A stretch of 64,000 nt of DNA, taken from positions 2,108,001 through 2,172,000 of the forward strand of contig NZ_CP063812.1 of assembly GCF_015277855.1 (NCBI RefSeq). The letters run 5' to 3'. A program made the position numbers and the translations under genes. Each line of letters begins with the position of its first letter. Positions within the stretch are counted from its first letter, which is position 1. Under the pieces are notes generated by a model. That model saw only the letters and a program-made list of their open reading frames with translations, searched no databases and was not told where the DNA came from. Shown here piece after piece: positions 40,390 to 49,092 of this stretch. The DNA comes from Microbacterium cremeum. GTDB taxonomy: Bacteria; Actinomycetota; Actinomycetes; Actinomycetales; Microbacteriaceae.

Positions 40390-41556
40390 CTAACCGGCAT
40401 CCGCCATCAGCACCGAGCTCTCGACGCTGGTCGCCGCGCGACCCGCCGCCTCGCGCGCCACGCGCACGAGTTCGCCGCCGCGGTACCCGGCGGCGTCGCT
40501 CAACGCGACGCCGACGCCGATCACGGGGATCACTCCCCCGCCGACCTTGCCGAGATCATCGAAGAGGCCGCGGTAGATGGCGCCCGCCTGGCGGCGGGCC
40601 TCCTCCGCATCGGGGACCGCGATCCCCACGACCAGCCCGCTGGATCCGTCCTGACCGACGACGGCGTTGGCGGGCGCGTGATGGCGCACGCCCGCACGCC
40701 ACGCCTCGGCGATCGCGCCCGCGACGTCGGTGCCGAACGCCGACGAGATTTGGTCGAGGTCGTCGAGGCGCACGGCGGTCACCGCGATCAGCTCGGAGCG
40801 GCTCGCCGCCCGGTCGCAGAGCGAGCCGAGAAGTTCGGCGAACTCGTCCTGCGTCGCGATCCCGTCCTCGGTCCGGCCGGACGTGGACTGGCGCAGATAG
40901 CCGCGCAGGGGTGCGCGCGCCGCGCGGAGCACCGAGGTCACCACGACCGCGACGATCGTGAGCGTCACGGTGAGGAAGCTCGTCGAGATCGTGCCGAAGG
41001 CGGCACGGAACAGCGTGCTCTCGGGTCCTGAGATGAGGAACGCCGTCGTGCGCGACACGTAGTACAGCGACTGGAGTCCGAGCACGATCCCCAGCACCCA
41101 CGCCGTACGCGATGCGCGCAGCGCGCCGCGGAGGCACTCCGCGGCACCGAGGCCGGCGAACACCACCAGCGCGCCGAACATCCACAGCGCGCCGGCCCAG
41201 TCCCCGCCCGCCTCGCCCTCGATCGCCACCGACACCGCCGCCGCGGCGACGCCCGCGCCGACCAGGAGCGACGGCCAGGTCATCGAGCGTCCGTTGAAGC
41301 GGCGGCAGCCGAGCCACATGCAGCCGGTGCCCGCGACGAACGCGGCGTTGCCCACCGCGACCGCCCACCACGCATCGTCGAGCTGCGCCCACACCACGTA
41401 CGACAGCGTCGTGAGCATCGCCGCCAGGAACCCGAGGGACCAGATGCGGCCTGCGCCCTCGTCCCGGCGCAGCAGCGTCTCGAGGATGAAGAGCACCCCG
41501 CTCACGTTGACGACCAGCGCGGTGATGACCATGACGCTGAGGAGGTCCAGACTCAT
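40390..41556 (-). CDS. Membrane protein with a degenerate GGDEF-like C-terminal domain
   Basis: A 388-aa protein with about seven hydrophobic helices in residues 1-225 and a cytosolic C-terminal domain of about 150 residues. That domain has the periodicity of a diguanylate cyclase fold (VTAVRLDDLDQISSAFG, then VGVALSDAAGYRGGELVRVAREA, like the end of GGDEF domains), but the GGDEF signature loop is replaced by VVGQDGSSGLVVGI. It is therefore probably catalytically inactive and may sense or bind a ligand. Its ATG overlaps the histidine kinase stop (ATGA), so the two are coupled. Family assignment is moderate. Confidence 0.7.
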   Translation of the reverse strand: MSLDLLSVMVITALVVNVSGVLFILETLLRRDEGAGRIWSLGFLAAMLTTLSYVVWAQLDDAWWAVAVGNAAFVAGTGCMWLGCRRFNGRSMTWPSLLVGAGVAAAAVSVAIEGEAGGDWAGALWMFGALVVFAGLGAAECLRGALRASRTAWVLGIVLGLQSLYYVSRTTAFLISGPESTLFRAAFGTISTSFLTVTLTIVAVVVTSVLRAARAPLRGYLRQSTSGRTEDGIATQDEFAELLGSLCDRAASRSELIAVTAVRLDDLDQISSAFGTDVAGAIAEAWRAGVRHHAPANAVVGQDGSSGLVVGIAVPDAEEARRQAGAIYRGLFDDLGKVGGGVIPVIGVGVALSDAAGYRGGELVRVAREAAGRAATSVESSVLMADAG

Positions 41557-43223
41557 GACTCGCGTCCTTCCGGCCGGGTCGCCGGCAACTTGACGATGAA
41601 GGTCGACCCCACTCCGGGCGAGCTGTGCAGGCCCATCTCGCCCCCGTGGGCGCGCACGATATCGCGCGTGATCGCGAGTCCGAGACCCGTGCCCGCCCTG
41701 CGGTTTGCGCCCGCCTTGTAGTAGCGGTGGAACAGGCGGGATCGATCGGCCTCCGAGATGCCGATGCCGGTGTCGCGCACGAGGATCCAGCTCGAGGAGC
41801 CGTCGGAGGTGGTGCCGACGTGAACGGTGCCGCCGTCCTTGTTGTACGTGATCGCGTTCGACACCAGGTTGTCGACGACCTGCCGCAGCCGCAGCGCATC
41901 GGCCCACACCGGCGCGGGCTCCAGGCCCGACGTGTCGATCGTGATGGCGCGTACTGCGGCGCGGGTGACGGCATCCGTCGCCGCCGCGCGGACGATCTCG
42001 CTCGCCTCGACAGGACCCGGCGTGAGCGAGGTGCCCAGCGACGACGCCGAGGACCGCCCCGCCGCCAGGATGTCGGCGACGATCTGCAGCAGCCGCTCGG
42101 CATTGCGCTCGGCGATGTCGAGGTTCGCTCGGACGGCGTCCGGCGTGTCGGGGTCCTCCATGGCCAGATCGAGGTAGCCGAGGATCGCGGTGAGCGGGGT
42201 GCGCAGCTCGTGCGAGACGGAGGCGACCAGCTCGTCCCGCGCGCGGAGCGCATCCAGCTCGGCGGTGACGTCCCGTGAGACGACGACGGCGCCGGCGTCC
42301 GCGCCGTCCGGGTCGGTGAGACGCCGCGCCGTGATCGTGAGCGCGCGTCGCGCGCCGGGCTCCGCCCCGAACCACATCACCTGGTCGTCGAACGACTCGC
42401 CCCGCCGTGCCCGTTCGAGCGGCAGCTCGTCGGGGGGCACCCGTGTCGCGCCGTCGTCGCGGAACACCTCCAGCTCCGCGGCCTCGTGGGCTTCCAGCCC
42501 CTGCTGCAGGCGCGCGTGGGCGTCGTTGGTGACGGCGATGCGGCCGTCGGCGTCGATGCGGACGACGCCGAAGTCCACCGCATCGAGCACCTCGGTGACC
42601 ACCTGCTCCTGCCGTCGTGTGCGCGCCAGGATGCTGCGCAGCAGCCGCGACTGCTTCGCCAGCAGCATGCGCTGCGCGTCCGAGCGGCGGGTCGTCAGGT
42701 GCGCCGTGGTCGCCACGGCCAGCAGCACGAGGGGCAGAATGAACGTGCGGTACGTCACCTCTTCGGCTGTCAGGGCCGTCAGCACGCTCACGATCCCGGC
42801 GATCGCGACGATCACGCCGGCCAGGCCCAGCATGCCGAACCCTCCGGCGAGCCACATCACCGGGAAGATCCACAGCAGCCCGAGCCGGGAATCGGGTGCG
42901 GCGAGCTGCATCAGGGTGATCGCGGCCATGTCGAGCGCCGGGACGATCGCGACCCAGCCGTAGCGAAGCGAATTCCACGGTACGACCAGCGTGGCACCCG
43001 TCACCGCCACGATCAGGACCACTCCGAAGAAGAACAGCGCGCTGTCGCCCTGGAACGGCGTGAGCATCACCATCCCGGCGAGCACGAAGACCACGCCGGC
43101 CAGCAGCAGCTGATTGAGCGTCGCGATGCGGTCGCGCGTGCGGTCGGCGATGTCGTGCCCGCGCGCCGCCGCGCGCAGGCGGGGGCCACGCGAATGCGCT
43201 TCTCGCGGCGTCGCGGCGGTCAT
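41553..43223 (-). CDS. Membrane sensor histidine kinase
   Basis: A 556-aa two-component sensor kinase. Five or six hydrophobic helices occupy residues 38-175, with a PAS-like domain around 205-325. The HisKA H-box is SVSHELRTPL with H338, the N-box is NLVSNAITYNKDGG near 452, and the G boxes are DTGIGIS and GTGLGLAI. All catalytic residues appear intact. There is no large extracytoplasmic loop, so the signal may be membrane-borne. It is co-transcribed with the degenerate GGDEF protein, and its likely response regulator is convergent at 39556-40350. Confidence 0.92.
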   Translation of the reverse strand: MTAATPREAHSRGPRLRAAARGHDIADRTRDRIATLNQLLLAGVVFVLAGMVMLTPFQGDSALFFFGVVLIVAVTGATLVVPWNSLRYGWVAIVPALDMAAITLMQLAAPDSRLGLLWIFPVMWLAGGFGMLGLAGVIVAIAGIVSVLTALTAEEVTYRTFILPLVLLAVATTAHLTTRRSDAQRMLLAKQSRLLRSILARTRRQEQVVTEVLDAVDFGVVRIDADGRIAVTNDAHARLQQGLEAHEAAELEVFRDDGATRVPPDELPLERARRGESFDDQVMWFGAEPGARRALTITARRLTDPDGADAGAVVVSRDVTAELDALRARDELVASVSHELRTPLTAILGYLDLAMEDPDTPDAVRANLDIAERNAERLLQIVADILAAGRSSASSLGTSLTPGPVEASEIVRAAATDAVTRAAVRAITIDTSGLEPAPVWADALRLRQVVDNLVSNAITYNKDGGTVHVGTTSDGSSSWILVRDTGIGISEADRSRLFHRYYKAGANRRAGTGLGLAITRDIVRAHGGEMGLHSSPGVGSTFIVKLPATRPEGRES

Positions 43224-43312
43224 ACCGGGACGCTAACGGATGCCGCGGCCCCTGTGTGAGCGTCGTGCCGGCGCGGTGCCGGTCCCGGGGCGCGCGCCGT
43301 GCCGGTGCCGGA

Positions 43313-43882
43313 TCACCCGCGCGCGGCGACGGCCTCGCTCAGCCACCGGGTGTGCAGCGCCCACGGGTCGTCGATCCCGGCCGCCACCGCGGCGACGTGC
43401 CGGGCGATGTCGTCGCTCAGCCGGAACCACTCGGTGCGCGGGAATCGATGGACGGCGAACTGCGCGTGCCGCCGCTGCTCGAGCGCGCGGCCGCCGCGTT
43501 CGAACGCGAGCAGCTCGTCGTGCCAGATCGCCGCGAGGCGCTGCCGCGGATTCGAGCTCGTGCCGATCTTGACCCTCTCGCCGAACCGCACGTAGTAGAC
43601 GACGTCGACGCGCGGCGGCGGCAGCTCGGCGTCGGGAACGTCGCCGTGACACCATTCGCACGCCGCGCACAGCCAGCCCGACCGGTAGCGCACTCCGAGG
43701 CGGGATCCGCACACCCGGCACGGCGACGGAAGCACGTCGGTGACGCCGTACTCGGCATCGGCCCAGTCGGACGCCGCGGCGAGATGCCCTTCGCACAGCG
43801 ACACCGGGGCGTCGTCCGGCACGGCGCCGCGGCACCCGTCGCCGGCTGCCAGGCAGAGTCGCACGGAACCGTTCGAGGGCAC
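43313..43882 (-). CDS. Zinc-ribbon / GIY-YIG nuclease domain protein
   Basis: A 189-aa protein if started at the GTG at 43882; the frame is open further upstream to 44023 and the start is uncertain because no good ribosome-binding site is seen. The N-terminal half has three cysteine pairs or clusters (CRVCGSRLG near 55 and CAACEWCHG near 72), a likely zinc-binding region. The C-terminal half is a GIY-YIG domain: VVYYVRFGERVKIG (VYYV and KIG), then NPRQRL, with a late Glu in TEWF. The T5orf172-like fold is seen in mobile and phage proteins, but no mobile element is visible here. Target unknown. Confidence 0.7.
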   Translation of the reverse strand: MPSNGSVRLCLAAGDGCRGAVPDDAPVSLCEGHLAAASDWADAEYGVTDVLPSPCRVCGSRLGVRYRSGWLCAACEWCHGDVPDAELPPPRVDVVYYVRFGERVKIGTSSNPRQRLAAIWHDELLAFERGGRALEQRRHAQFAVHRFPRTEWFRLSDDIARHVAAVAAGIDDPWALHTRWLSEAVAARG

Positions 43883-43977
43883 GGGGTGAGAGTACGCGCC
43901 ACTTCCGACACGACGCGCACCGGCGGGCACCGCGCGTCGGGGTGTATCGCTGACGGGAGTGCGGCCCTCTTCCCGGC

Positions 43978-44901
43978 ATGGACACCCCAGCGCCGGTGCC
44001 GCGAACGCGGAGCCGAACTGCACGCCGCACCACGCACGCGGGCGCTGCGGCGCGTTGCGCGGGGACCCTCTCGATCGCCGCGCTGAGTCTCGGCCTCGCC
44101 GCGTGCGGCGACTATGCGCCCGGCGCCGATGCGGATCCGCCGCCTGCCCGCGAGGAGCGCGAGCGACCCGGCCGCGAGACGCCGGCGGACGGCGACCGCC
44201 CCGACCCCGAGGGAGGCTCGGGCGGAGGCGGGATCCCGGACACGTACGCGTGGGGACTCCCCCCGAGCGACGTGAGCCTGACCGGCAACGACGGTCCCGC
44301 GTACCAGGCGCTGCGCAGCGGATGCTCGGAGGCCGAGCAGTACCTCGCCGCGGTGAGCGTGGAGCGGCCGTTCACGTCGAATCCGTACGGCTTCCTCAAC
44401 GCGCGGTACACCGAGTTCTACGCGGCGGGCCTCGCCCTGTGCCGCGGCGACGTCGGCGCCGCCCGGATCTACCGCGATCACGCCCTCGCGCGGTGGACGA
44501 CCGCAGGCATCGATCGTCCGGGCGACCCGAAGAACCCCGACGGCACCGACTACGTCGGACCGCCCCGGCCGCCCGGCTACGGCGAGCCCGAGTGCGACCT
44601 GTACCGCACGCTCGCCAGCGTGCTCGACCAGGTCGCGCCCGACTCGATCGTCTGCCCGGGCGGCGATCGGCCCGGACACGTCTTCGTCGACTACATCGTG
44701 GACGACGGTCAGGGGCCATACACCACCAGCATCTACGACGACCCGATGACGCTCGACGTGGACGAGAGCCTCATCGTCCCCGCCAACGCCGTCGACCCGT
44801 CGCCTCCCGGCTCCGAGGTCACGCCGGACGCCCCGTCGCCCGAGCCGTCGGACCCGACGACGGATGCCCCGCCTCCCGCACCCGGTGAGGTCGCGCGATG
44901 A
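43978..44901 (+). CDS. Putative secreted lipoprotein, unknown function
   Basis: A 307-aa protein with a basic N-terminus and a hydrophobic leader ending in the lipobox LAAC, giving a probable lipidated C43. A Pro/Glu/Gly-rich linker follows (about 50-80). The central region, about 95-240, has several cysteines (SGCSEAEQ, ALCRGD, ECDLYR, IVCPGG) that could form disulfides outside the cell. The C-terminus is Pro/Asp/Ser-rich. I do not recognise the family. It overlaps the next membrane-protein gene by 4 bases (ATGA), so they probably act together at the envelope. Confidence 0.75.
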   Translation: MDTPAPVPRTRSRTARRTTHAGAAARCAGTLSIAALSLGLAACGDYAPGADADPPPAREERERPGRETPADGDRPDPEGGSGGGGIPDTYAWGLPPSDVSLTGNDGPAYQALRSGCSEAEQYLAAVSVERPFTSNPYGFLNARYTEFYAAGLALCRGDVGAARIYRDHALARWTTAGIDRPGDPKNPDGTDYVGPPRPPGYGEPECDLYRTLASVLDQVAPDSIVCPGGDRPGHVFVDYIVDDGQGPYTTSIYDDPMTLDVDESLIVPANAVDPSPPGSEVTPDAPSPEPSDPTTDAPPPAPGEVAR

Positions 44902-45893
44902 CGACTCTCGACGTCGACGGGGCCGCGGCGCCGGACGCCGACGGCGGCGTCGACGACCCGCTGGCGGCCGCCGAGAGCCGTGACATGCGCAACGGGCTGG
45001 TGCGGACGCTGCTCGCCGTGCTCGCCAACGTGGGCGTGCTCACGGCGCTGCTCGTGTACTTCGGATGGGTGCGCGCCGACCGCATGGCGACCCTGGTCGG
45101 CCTGGACGAGGCGATCCTCGGGATGACGGTCGACGACTACGTGCGTCGCAGCGTCCGGTCGGTGTTCCTGCTCCCGATCTTCGCGGCCGTCGCGGGCCTG
45201 GCGTGGGTGGGGCTGGACCAGTCGTGGCGGCGGCGTCGCGTGCGCGCCGGGGTCGATGATCCCGCGGTGGTGTTCGTCGCCCGCTGGCTGTGGGCGGCGG
45301 CGGCGCTGGTCTTCGCGGCCGGCCTCGCGCTGTGGCTCGCCGGCTACGCCCTGACCTTCACCCTGGGCCCGTTGGTGTGCGTGGCGGGACTGCTGCTCTT
45401 CCTATATGCCCTGAGCCTGCGCTCGCGGCTGCCCGGCGCGGTCGGCTTCGCGCCGCTGACCGAAGGCGTACTGCGCGGCTCGATCGCGCTCCTGGCCGCG
45501 GTGGGCCTGTTCTGGTCGGCGACGAACTTCGCGACGGTCGAGGGCACCGAGCTCGCCCGGGACTTCGAGGCCCATGTGGCGACGAGGCCCGGTGTCGAGA
45601 TCGACAGCGCCGCGCCTCTGGACATCGTGGCGCCCGGGGTCGAGACCTCGTGCTTCGGCTCCGGCGCCGACCGCCGGTATCACTACCGGGGGCTGCGGCT
45701 GCTGGAGTCCACCGGCGGGAACTACTTCCTGACGTCCGAGGACTGGTCTCCCGAGTACGGGGTCGTGCTGATGCTGCCGACGGATGCCGAGGGCACGCGG
45801 TTCACGTTCGTGCGCGATGTCGACGGGATCCGCGCGGGGGCGTACCCGCCGTGCGAGCCCGAGGAACTCGCGGGCACCGGCGCGGGCGGTTGA
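44898..45893 (+). CDS. Membrane protein coupled to the upstream lipoprotein
   Basis: A 331-aa protein with four or five hydrophobic segments (about 38-58, 85-105, 130-155, 158-175 and 198-215), then a probable extracytoplasmic C-terminal domain of about 110 residues containing CFGSGADRRYHYRG and a late CEPEE. No family is recognised. It starts with an ATG inside the stop of the lipoprotein gene, so translation is coupled. The segment ends at a strong bidirectional terminator facing rpsA. The pair looks like an accessory envelope unit. Confidence 0.75.
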   Translation: MTTLDVDGAAAPDADGGVDDPLAAAESRDMRNGLVRTLLAVLANVGVLTALLVYFGWVRADRMATLVGLDEAILGMTVDDYVRRSVRSVFLLPIFAAVAGLAWVGLDQSWRRRRVRAGVDDPAVVFVARWLWAAAALVFAAGLALWLAGYALTFTLGPLVCVAGLLLFLYALSLRSRLPGAVGFAPLTEGVLRGSIALLAAVGLFWSATNFATVEGTELARDFEAHVATRPGVEIDSAAPLDIVAPGVETSCFGSGADRRYHYRGLRLLESTGGNYFLTSEDWSPEYGVVLMLPTDAEGTRFTFVRDVDGIRAGAYPPCEPEELAGTGAGG

Positions 45894-45907
45894 GAGCACG
45901 AACGGCG

Positions 45908-45939
45908 AGAGGGCCGGAACCCGAAGGTTCCGGCCCTCT
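45908..45939. terminator. Bidirectional rho-independent terminator
   Basis: AGAGGGCCGGAAC and GTTCCGGCCCTCT form a 13-base perfect stem with a CCGAAG loop, in the gap between the convergent membrane-protein gene and rpsA. It serves both, although the rpsA stop is about 47 bases away. Confidence 0.85.
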
Positions 45940-45986
45940 GTCACCGCCTCGGCCGCGCTGCGGCCGGGGCGATCAGTGCGATGCGC

Positions 45987-47435
45987 TCAGCGACCCGAGA
46001 GCTTCTCGCGCAGTGCGGCGAGAGCCTCGTCGTCCGCGAGCGTGCCCGCGGGGCCGCTGTCGGACGAGAAGGAGCTGCTGCCGGTCTCGACCGGCGCGGC
46101 GGCCTCGGCCTCGAGGGCCTTGAGCACGGCGGCCTTGTGAGCCTCCCAGCGAGCGTGGGCGGCGGCGTACTCCTGCTCCCACTTCTCGCGCTGCTCGTCG
46201 AAGCCTTCGAGCCAGGCGTTGGTCTCGGGGTCGAAGCCCTCGGGGTACTTGTACTCCCCGTTCTCGTCGTACTCCGTGACCATGCCGTAGAGGGCCGGGT
46301 CGAACTCGGTGCCGTTGGGGTCCACCGACTCGTTCGCCTGCTTGAGCGAGAGCGAGATGCGGCGACGCTCGAGGTCGATGTCGATGATCTTGACGAAGAC
46401 CTCTTCGCCGACCGACACGACCTGCTCGGCGAGCTCGACGTGCTTGCCCGACAGCTCCGAGATGTGCACGAGGCCCTCGATGCCGTCCGCGACGCGCACG
46501 AACGCACCGAACGGAACGAGCTTGGTGACCTTACCGGGCGCGACCTGGCCGATGGCGTGCGTGCGGGCGAAGACCTGCCACGGGTCCTCCTGCGTCGCCT
46601 TCAGCGACAGCGAGACGCGCTCGCGGTCGAGGTCGACCTCGAGGATCTCGACGGTGACCTCCTGGCCCACCTCGACGACCTCGGACGCGTGCTCGATGTG
46701 CTTCCACGAGAGCTCGGAGACGTGCACGAGGCCGTCCACGCCGCCCAGGTCGACGAACGCACCGAAGTTGACGATCGACGAGACCGTGCCCTTGCGGACC
46801 TGGCCCTTGTGCAGGTTGTTGAGGAACGTGGTGCGCGACTCGGACTGCGTCTGCTCGAGCAGGGCGCGGCGCGACAGCACGACGTTGTTGCGGTTCTTGT
46901 CGAGCTCGAGGATCTTCGCCTCGATCTCCTGGCCGAGGTACGGCGTCAGGTCGCGCACGCGGCGCAGCTCGATGAGCGACGCCGGGAGGAAGCCGCGGAG
47001 GCCGATGTCGACGATGAGACCACCCTTGACGACCTCGATCACGGAGCCGGTGACCACACCGTCGTTCTCCTTGATCTTCTCGACGTCACCCCACGCACGC
47101 TCGTACTGCGCGCGCTTCTTGGAGAGGATGAGGCGGCCTTCCTTGTCCTCCTTCTGGAGAACGAGGGCTTCGACCTCGTCGCCGACCTTGACGACCTCGT
47201 TGGGGTCGACGTCGTGCTTGATGGAAAGCTCACGCGAGGGGATGACGCCCTCGGTCTTGTAGCCGACGTCGAGGAGGACCTCGTCGCGGTCGATCTTCAC
47301 CACGGTGCCCTCGATCAGGTCGCCGTCGTTGAAGAACTTCAGAGTCTTCTCGACCGCGGCCAGGAAGTCCTCGGCAGATCCGATGTCGTTGATCGCGACC
47401 TGCTTGGTGGCCGGGGCGGTCGTTGCGCTAGTCAT
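45987..47435 (-). CDS. rpsA: 30S ribosomal protein S1
   Basis: A 482-aa RNA-binding ribosomal protein that helps mRNA bind the 30S subunit. Four S1 repeats can be seen, starting near GDLIEGTVVKID, GVVTGSVIEVVKGG, GQVRKGTVSSIVNFGAFVDLGG and GQVAPGKVTKLVPFGAFVRV, as in other actinobacterial S1 (E. coli has six). The C-terminal tail is acidic and low in complexity. The start is the ATG giving MTSATTAP; the frame is open upstream into the leader. A 258-base gap upstream could hold a regulated leader. Confidence 0.97.
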   Translation of the reverse strand: MTSATTAPATKQVAINDIGSAEDFLAAVEKTLKFFNDGDLIEGTVVKIDRDEVLLDVGYKTEGVIPSRELSIKHDVDPNEVVKVGDEVEALVLQKEDKEGRLILSKKRAQYERAWGDVEKIKENDGVVTGSVIEVVKGGLIVDIGLRGFLPASLIELRRVRDLTPYLGQEIEAKILELDKNRNNVVLSRRALLEQTQSESRTTFLNNLHKGQVRKGTVSSIVNFGAFVDLGGVDGLVHVSELSWKHIEHASEVVEVGQEVTVEILEVDLDRERVSLSLKATQEDPWQVFARTHAIGQVAPGKVTKLVPFGAFVRVADGIEGLVHISELSGKHVELAEQVVSVGEEVFVKIIDIDLERRRISLSLKQANESVDPNGTEFDPALYGMVTEYDENGEYKYPEGFDPETNAWLEGFDEQREKWEQEYAAAHARWEAHKAAVLKALEAEAAAPVETGSSSFSSDSGPAGTLADDEALAALREKLSGR

Positions 47436-47693
47436 GTAGTGGGTTGTCCTTGTTGGGTTGGGTTCTCGGGCCTCCGCCGTCATCGGCGCCCGGTCCGCGC
47501 GAGCGCGGGCGAGCACCTCGAGCCGAGGCGAAGCGGATTGTCGTCATTCGATGTCACGAGCCCTTGCGGGATCCGGCGACCGGCGCGAACCGGCCACAGG
47601 CGTGGCGAAACAGCCACACGAGTGACACTCCAGGGTAACAGAACGCCGGGGTCGCCCGCGATGTTCCTGCGGAGTGCGATCCGGGCCCCGCCG

Positions 47694-48476
47694 TCAGCGC
47701 GGCAGGTCGATGGGCGCCGTGTCGGTGCCGTCGGGTCCGGCCGGCTCCTGCTGCCCCTGCGGCGGGTCGCCGCGGAGCTCGGCCAGCCGCTCGACCTCCC
47801 GGCGCTGTGCATCGGCGAGCCAGTCCCACCCCATCGTGCCGGCCGGATTCTCGTCGTGGCGCTCGACGGCGACGGGGAGCGTGTCGTACGACGCCGCGGC
47901 GGCGACGGATGCCGGGACTCGCGGCGGCGGCGGCAGGACGGGTGCGGGTGGCGGGGCGGGGTGCGACGGGTCGCCGCGGCCGGCGTACCCGCGCAGACCG
48001 GCCTGCTGGATGACGCGCTGGATCGTCAGTCCGCGCTCGTCCGGGTCGCCCACGAATCGGATCTCGCGCAGGCCCTGCTCCTGCGCCGCGGACTCGAACA
48101 CGAAGTGCCCGAACCCGAACATGCGCCCGACGACGGGCTTGTGCACCGAGATGTCGAGGATGCGCGACAGCGGCATCGTCGCGATGCGCTGCGACAGGAT
48201 GCCGTGCACGCGGAACACCCGCATGTTGGTGATGACGAACCGGTCCATCCGCTGCTCGAGGATCCGCCAGGACGCGTGGAGCACGACCGCGCCGCCGGCG
48301 AGCGCGGGCACCCACCACGCCTGAGGCGGCACGAAGAACGTCAGGAGGAACACGACGGTGCCGCCGAACAGCTCCAGGACCGCGGCGACGGTCGCCGCCC
48401 AGTGCTTGCGCACCTCGTCGACGACGACCTCCCCCTGATCCGCGATCAGGTGCCGATCGATCCGCGGATCGAACAT
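47694..48476 (-). CDS. PH-domain (bPH2) membrane protein
   Basis: A 260-aa protein with two hydrophobic segments near residues 35-75 and a bacterial PH-like domain following (DRFVITNMRVFRVHGILSQR, then IPLSRILDISVHKPVVGRM-type sequence). The C-terminal 90 residues are Pro-rich and low in complexity. Proteins of this type are membrane-anchored and of unknown function. The start is the ATG at 48476. A 55-aa membrane protein gene ends 2 bases upstream, suggesting a two-gene operon. Confidence 0.8.
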   Translation of the reverse strand: MFDPRIDRHLIADQGEVVVDEVRKHWAATVAAVLELFGGTVVFLLTFFVPPQAWWVPALAGGAVVLHASWRILEQRMDRFVITNMRVFRVHGILSQRIATMPLSRILDISVHKPVVGRMFGFGHFVFESAAQEQGLREIRFVGDPDERGLTIQRVIQQAGLRGYAGRGDPSHPAPPPAPVLPPPPRVPASVAAAASYDTLPVAVERHDENPAGTMGWDWLADAQRREVERLAELRGDPPQGQQEPAGPDGTDTAPIDLPR

Positions 48477-48478
48477 GC

Positions 48479-48646
48479 TCAGCCCCCGGCGAGCGCCACG
48501 AAGAAGTCGACGACGGCGACGCCGGCACCCCAGACGGCGCCGAAGGCGCCCTGGACAGCGTTCGCGGCATCCTGCGGTCGCGTCACGAGGTAGAAGACGG
48601 CGAAGGCGATCACGAGCCCGATGATGATGCGCTTGACGATCTTCAT
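48479..48646 (-). CDS. 55-aa membrane protein beside the PH-domain gene
   Basis: A short gene read directly from the sequence: ATG at 48644-48646, stop TGA at 48479-48481. The product is 55 aa, with a basic start MKIVKRIII, a hydrophobic helix to about residue 21, a polar middle TRPQDAANAVQ, and a second amphipathic or hydrophobic part ending in FFVALAGG. A GGG-rich stretch is the only candidate ribosome-binding site. Position immediately upstream of the PH-domain gene and typical small-membrane-protein composition support it as real. Function unknown. Confidence 0.7.
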   Translation of the reverse strand: MKIVKRIIIGLVIAFAVFYLVTRPQDAANAVQGAFGAVWGAGVAVVDFFVALAGG

Positions 48647-48796
48647 GTGAGGGGGTCCCTTCGGGTCGTTGACGTGCGATCCCCCCAGAACGCAGACTCT
48701 GCTGTTCTACCGTCATTCCGGCCGTTTGGCGATGAGGCACGCGGGCGCGTCGCGGTTGCGGCCGGTGAGGTCGCCCCCGCCTGGCACGATGGACCC

Positions 48797-49090
48797 ATGT
48801 GGATCGGATGGATCGAGTTCGACCTGCTGCTGGGCGACATCCACTCCCTCAAGGAGAAGCGCGGCGTGCTGCGCCCGCTCGTCGCGGAGCTCAGCCGCCG
48901 CACCGAGGCCGCCGCCGCGGAAGTGGGCGAGCACGACCTCCATCGCCGGGCACGCATCGGCGTGTCGGTCGTCGCGTCGGGGGCTTCGCACGTGCGCGAC
49001 GTGCTGGACCGCGCCGAGAGGCTCGTCGCCGACAGGCCGGAGGTCACACTGCTCTCGACGCGGCGGGGCCTCCACTCGAGCGAGGACTGA
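48797..49090 (+). CDS. DUF503 family protein
   Basis: A 97-aa protein of the DUF503 (YlxP-like) family. The family pattern is visible in IEFDLLLGDIHSLKEKRGVLRPLV and in the later ARIGVSVVASGASHVRDVLDRAERLV. YlxP in Bacillus lies in the nusA-infB-rbfA operon and is linked to ribosome maturation; here it stands alone, so only a loose link can be made. The start ATG at 48797 gives the canonical MWIGWIEFD N-terminus. Confidence 0.9.
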   Translation: MWIGWIEFDLLLGDIHSLKEKRGVLRPLVAELSRRTEAAAAEVGEHDLHRRARIGVSVVASGASHVRDVLDRAERLVADRPEVTLLSTRRGLHSSED

Positions 49091-49092
49091 GC

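Noticed and set aside
43313..43882. Mobile intron or homing element around the GIY-YIG gene
   Set aside because: No split gene, group I intron structure or repeat flanks it, and neighbours are on both strands in a normal layout.
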